Source: a virus. From it: DNA of 39,984 nt. Location of the stretch: the IMG/VR virus record IMGVR_UViG_3300033148_001711, positions 1-39,984 of that record, one strand, 5' to 3'. Shown one piece after another: positions 37,681 through 39,984 of the stretch. The notes below the pieces were generated by a model. The model worked only from the letters and a program-made list of their open reading frames with translations, was not told the origin of the DNA and searched no databases. Made by a program: the position numbers and the translations under genes. Numbering within the stretch: the stretch's first letter is position 1; each line of letters begins with the position of its first letter.

Positions 37681-38950
37681 GGAGTTCAATAAGCTGCCCT
37701 TCAAACGTATACAAGATAACCCTGACTCTGTCTATGGAGCTGCTGACAAGAAGAATAGGATTGCTTACGTACGTGACACGGGCTACAACGACATAACCAA
37801 AGCGAACATCGGACACGAGCTCGACGAGCTTATGCAGGACGTCTCTGAGCACGAGGAAGATGGCATTCGCTACAAAGATTTCAGCCAATCGTTTGGCAAC
37901 TTTGGAAGCAAGATACCAGTTATCGGTAAGTTAACCGGCGGATTAGGGAAGATGTTTGGGGGCGGTATAGATATGCTTGGATCTGGTGCTAGTAAGCTAG
38001 GTCTTCCAAACTTTAATATCGGCAATCAAAGCGCAGGTCAAATGGGTCCGGTATATGGGCCTCAAACTCAGACACAGGCTTCTACAAGCAGTGGTATTAA
38101 CAAAGCATCGCAGGGAACATTCGGTGATGCGTGGAAGAGCGGAGTGGCTAAAGCGAGCGCAGCTCCACGTGCCGGAGGAGTACCAACTTCAACGGCGTCA
38201 AGTGGCGGCGGAAACTGGTGGGATTCTCTTATGGGAGGTGTCGGAGATATGTTCGGCGGTAGCGGCGGAGGCGGGGACTATGATTTTGTCGCTAACGGAA
38301 AAAGCGGAGGAGGAACTAGCGTAGGAGGGTTTGACCTTGGTCAGCAGCTGAAGGGAGCGGCGCCTGGTGCTATCGTATCCATGCTTGGTAATTTGTTTAC
38401 TAACAAAGTGGACTCGCCAGACTTCAGTGGTGTCGGGGACAAAATGGAAAGTAGGATCGGTGGAAAGGACGGGTTAGGATCAGAGCCGTTCAACTTAGGC
38501 ATGACTGAAGCTCGACGACAACTTGGCACGGAGCCCGGGACAATTCCACCTGCTGTGTTAGCTGAATACGACCTGCGTGAAAAAGAAGAGATTGAGAACT
38601 TAACATCCAGGTTCAGAGGAGCGCAAGGTAGCGGTGAGATGAGTGAGTCGGACACGTCTCGATACGGTACGTTACGTGCTGAGATCGTTCGTAAGTGGGA
38701 CCAATTAAAGAATCAAGCAGAGTTTGAATACCAGAATGCACAAGAGGCACGTCACATTGAGACCATGCAGACTGTGCTTAACTTAGACCAAGCTCAGTTT
38801 AATCAGTACGCACAGCTGGCTAACTTGGAGATATCTGAGATCATGATGAGATATGGTAACGATGTACAGACCGCTACGCAATTCAAAGAATTGTTTGGTA
38901 ACATTGGCGGAAGTATGATGGATAACGCTTTTCAACAGCAACAAGCATAG
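37643..38950 (+). CDS. Probable ejection/virion protein, 435 aa, with HExDEL-type N-terminal domain
   Basis: The first 75 residues repeat the domain of the gene at 36629 (EYTVKILDSEEFNKLPFKRI; GHELDELMQDVSEHEEDGIR). It is then Gly/Ser-rich with a hydrophobic stretch, and the last 120 residues are a long helix (EFEYQNAQEARHIETMQTVL). This resembles internal proteins that form a channel in the host envelope. Ribosome site AAGGAG in the end of the GNAT-like gene. Confidence 0.65.
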   Translation: MAGEYTVKILDSEEFNKLPFKRIQDNPDSVYGAADKKNRIAYVRDTGYNDITKANIGHELDELMQDVSEHEEDGIRYKDFSQSFGNFGSKIPVIGKLTGGLGKMFGGGIDMLGSGASKLGLPNFNIGNQSAGQMGPVYGPQTQTQASTSSGINKASQGTFGDAWKSGVAKASAAPRAGGVPTSTASSGGGNWWDSLMGGVGDMFGGSGGGGDYDFVANGKSGGGTSVGGFDLGQQLKGAAPGAIVSMLGNLFTNKVDSPDFSGVGDKMESRIGGKDGLGSEPFNLGMTEARRQLGTEPGTIPPAVLAEYDLREKEEIENLTSRFRGAQGSGEMSESDTSRYGTLRAEIVRKWDQLKNQAEFEYQNAQEARHIETMQTVLNLDQAQFNQYAQLANLEISEIMMRYGNDVQTATQFKELFGNIGGSMMDNAFQQQQA

Positions 38951-38959
38951 GAGATAAAC

Positions 38960-39466
38960 ATGCCAATAAACGCACCCAGCCCACTGGAATCCTTTCAAAT
39001 GGGAAAAGAAGGCGGCAGAGCCAACAGCCCTATTACTGGCATAGGACTTGCTATACAAAACATCGTCGATGACGCACGTAAGAAAGGGTTGTTGAAAGCA
39101 CAGTCTCAGTTCCAGATGGAAGGAGCTGATCAGAACGCTATCCTTAAAGAAGGACGTGCAGAGGAGCGCTTAGGTTTACCAAAGACAACAACGTTCATCG
39201 GAGCGACTGAAGACCAAGACCGTACGTACACAGGAACACGCGGAGAAGATGTAAAGTCTCTTCCTAAAGAAGACAAGAGCAGTGCCTTGATGGAAGCTAT
39301 ACTCCGCAAGATGATGCCAGGAGAAACTGATCCAGCATCTACTGATAAAAATCTTACTGGATCTCTAATGGATAGAAAAGTAGCACGGGCTAACCAATTA
39401 ATGCAAGAGGAAGGACTTAGCAAAGAAGCAGCCATACAACAAGCATCTACGGAGATAACAGAATAA
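38960..39466 (+). CDS. Virion-associated protein, 168 aa
   Basis: Helical and charged (SPLESFQMGKEGGRANSPIT; EILRKMMPGETDP-like C-terminal helix with MDRKVARANQLMQEEGLSKE). Its start has AGGAGAT. The position between two likely ejection proteins suggests the same class. No family recognised. Confidence 0.6.
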   Translation: MPINAPSPLESFQMGKEGGRANSPITGIGLAIQNIVDDARKKGLLKAQSQFQMEGADQNAILKEGRAEERLGLPKTTTFIGATEDQDRTYTGTRGEDVKSLPKEDKSSALMEAILRKMMPGETDPASTDKNLTGSLMDRKVARANQLMQEEGLSKEAAIQQASTEITE

Positions 39467-39984
39467 TGGCAATTACCGCTGCAGACTTCGAGACCATCAA
39501 TAAAGGTTCCGGCGCAATAACAGCTGCTGACTTTGTAACAGCTGACGACTTTGCGGAAGATACCGGGCCTTCTTTCTTACAGAACATTGGAAGCAAGTTA
39601 AACACTCCTACTATCGCTAATCCTCAAACAGACGTGAGTCTTATCGGTGACGTTATGAAAGGAATTGGAGGGGGCGTATCTGATGCCTTCTCTCGTTTCA
39701 AGGAACGCTCTACTCCGTTAACATATGAGGAGACACAGCGTAAAGGAGACCCGAACGACCTTGAAGGAGCACCATCAAAGAACTTCCTCGGTGATATACG
39801 AAGCAATATAACAATGGAAGAAGGATTTCCAATGACACAGGCTGCCCGTGAAGGGGACATACCGCTCGTGTCATCTTTAATCCCACAGACAAAAGGAGTT
39901 GTACCAGGGGCGGCACGCATAGGAACCAGTGCCATTGGCTTCGGGTTAGTCTCCATGTTCAACCTATTCCGCACCGCTCCGTCG
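39466..39984 (+). CDS. Internal virion / ejection protein, cut by the right window edge
   Basis: The ATG at 39466 overlaps the previous TAA. The frame is open for 173 codons to the edge. The sequence has a repeated AADFxTxxxF opening (MAITAADFETI; ITAADFVTADDFAED), a Gly-rich stretch (LIGDVMKGIGGGVSDAFSRF) and a hydrophobic segment near the edge (RIGTSAIGFGLVSMFNLFRT). The full gene may be very long, as podovirus ejection proteins often are; what follows cannot be seen. Confidence 0.75.
   Translation, partial: MAITAADFETINKGSGAITAADFVTADDFAEDTGPSFLQNIGSKLNTPTIANPQTDVSLIGDVMKGIGGGVSDAFSRFKERSTPLTYEETQRKGDPNDLEGAPSKNFLGDIRSNITMEEGFPMTQAAREGDIPLVSSLIPQTKGVVPGAARIGTSAIGFGLVSMFNLFRTAPS

Overview
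The window is part of the genome of a tailed double-stranded DNA phage, most likely with a short (podovirus-type) tail. It has a terminase-portal-scaffold-capsid series, a tail-nozzle-like protein and putative ejection proteins, but no recognisable tape-measure or sheath gene in view. I see no integrase, tRNA gene, CRISPR array or insertion sequence. Sigma70-like promoters, strong AGGAG ribosome sites and lipoprotein signals fit a bacterial host, but the host cannot be named from the sequence. Both ends cut through genes, so the genome continues on either side; a DNA polymerase and an endolysin are not seen.

Positions 1-9472 are one leftward block of early-type genes. From its 5' end on the minus strand it holds three small unknown genes, then a compact ubiquitin-like conjugation module: a beta-grasp ubiquitin-like protein (8322-8534), an E2-like protein with a cysteine-rich tail (6935-8242), a JAMM/JAB isopeptidase (6054-6938) and a ThiF/E1-like adenylating enzyme (5390-6061). 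After these come a zinc-finger/HTH regulator, several unknown genes, a SpoVG homologue, a YegP-like protein, a VRR-NUC nuclease, an HNH-AP2 endonuclease, an SNF2-type helicase and two or three small genes at the edge. Most spacers longer than about 45 bases in this block contain a strong inverted repeat.

Positions 9473-10202 form a gene-free divergent control region. It is packed with palindromes, four copies of an ACGGG-type repeat, an AT-rich stretch and a rightward promoter. It is a candidate origin and/or operator cluster.

Positions 10203-39984 are all rightward. First come a possible ribbon-helix-helix protein, a GroES-like co-chaperonin, a mini HNH-like protein and a second promoter. 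The packaging and head genes follow: terminase small and large subunits, portal, scaffold, decoration-like protein and major capsid protein. A long run of tail-fibre, adhesin and decoration genes comes next (glycine-rich tip, EK-V-VP repeat protein, Asp-box propeller, collar domain). Interspersed are small membrane proteins and lipoproteins that may include the holin. The last part holds the adaptor and nozzle proteins and a set of probable ejection proteins, two of which share an N-terminal domain and flank a GNAT-like protein.

The standout system is the phage-borne E1-E2-Ubl-JAB operon. E2, JAB and E1 are joined by short overlaps, and the Ubl carries a two-residue extension beyond its Gly-Gly that the JAB enzyme could remove. 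This suggests the phage tags host or phage proteins, or interferes with host ubiquitin-like defences, early in infection.
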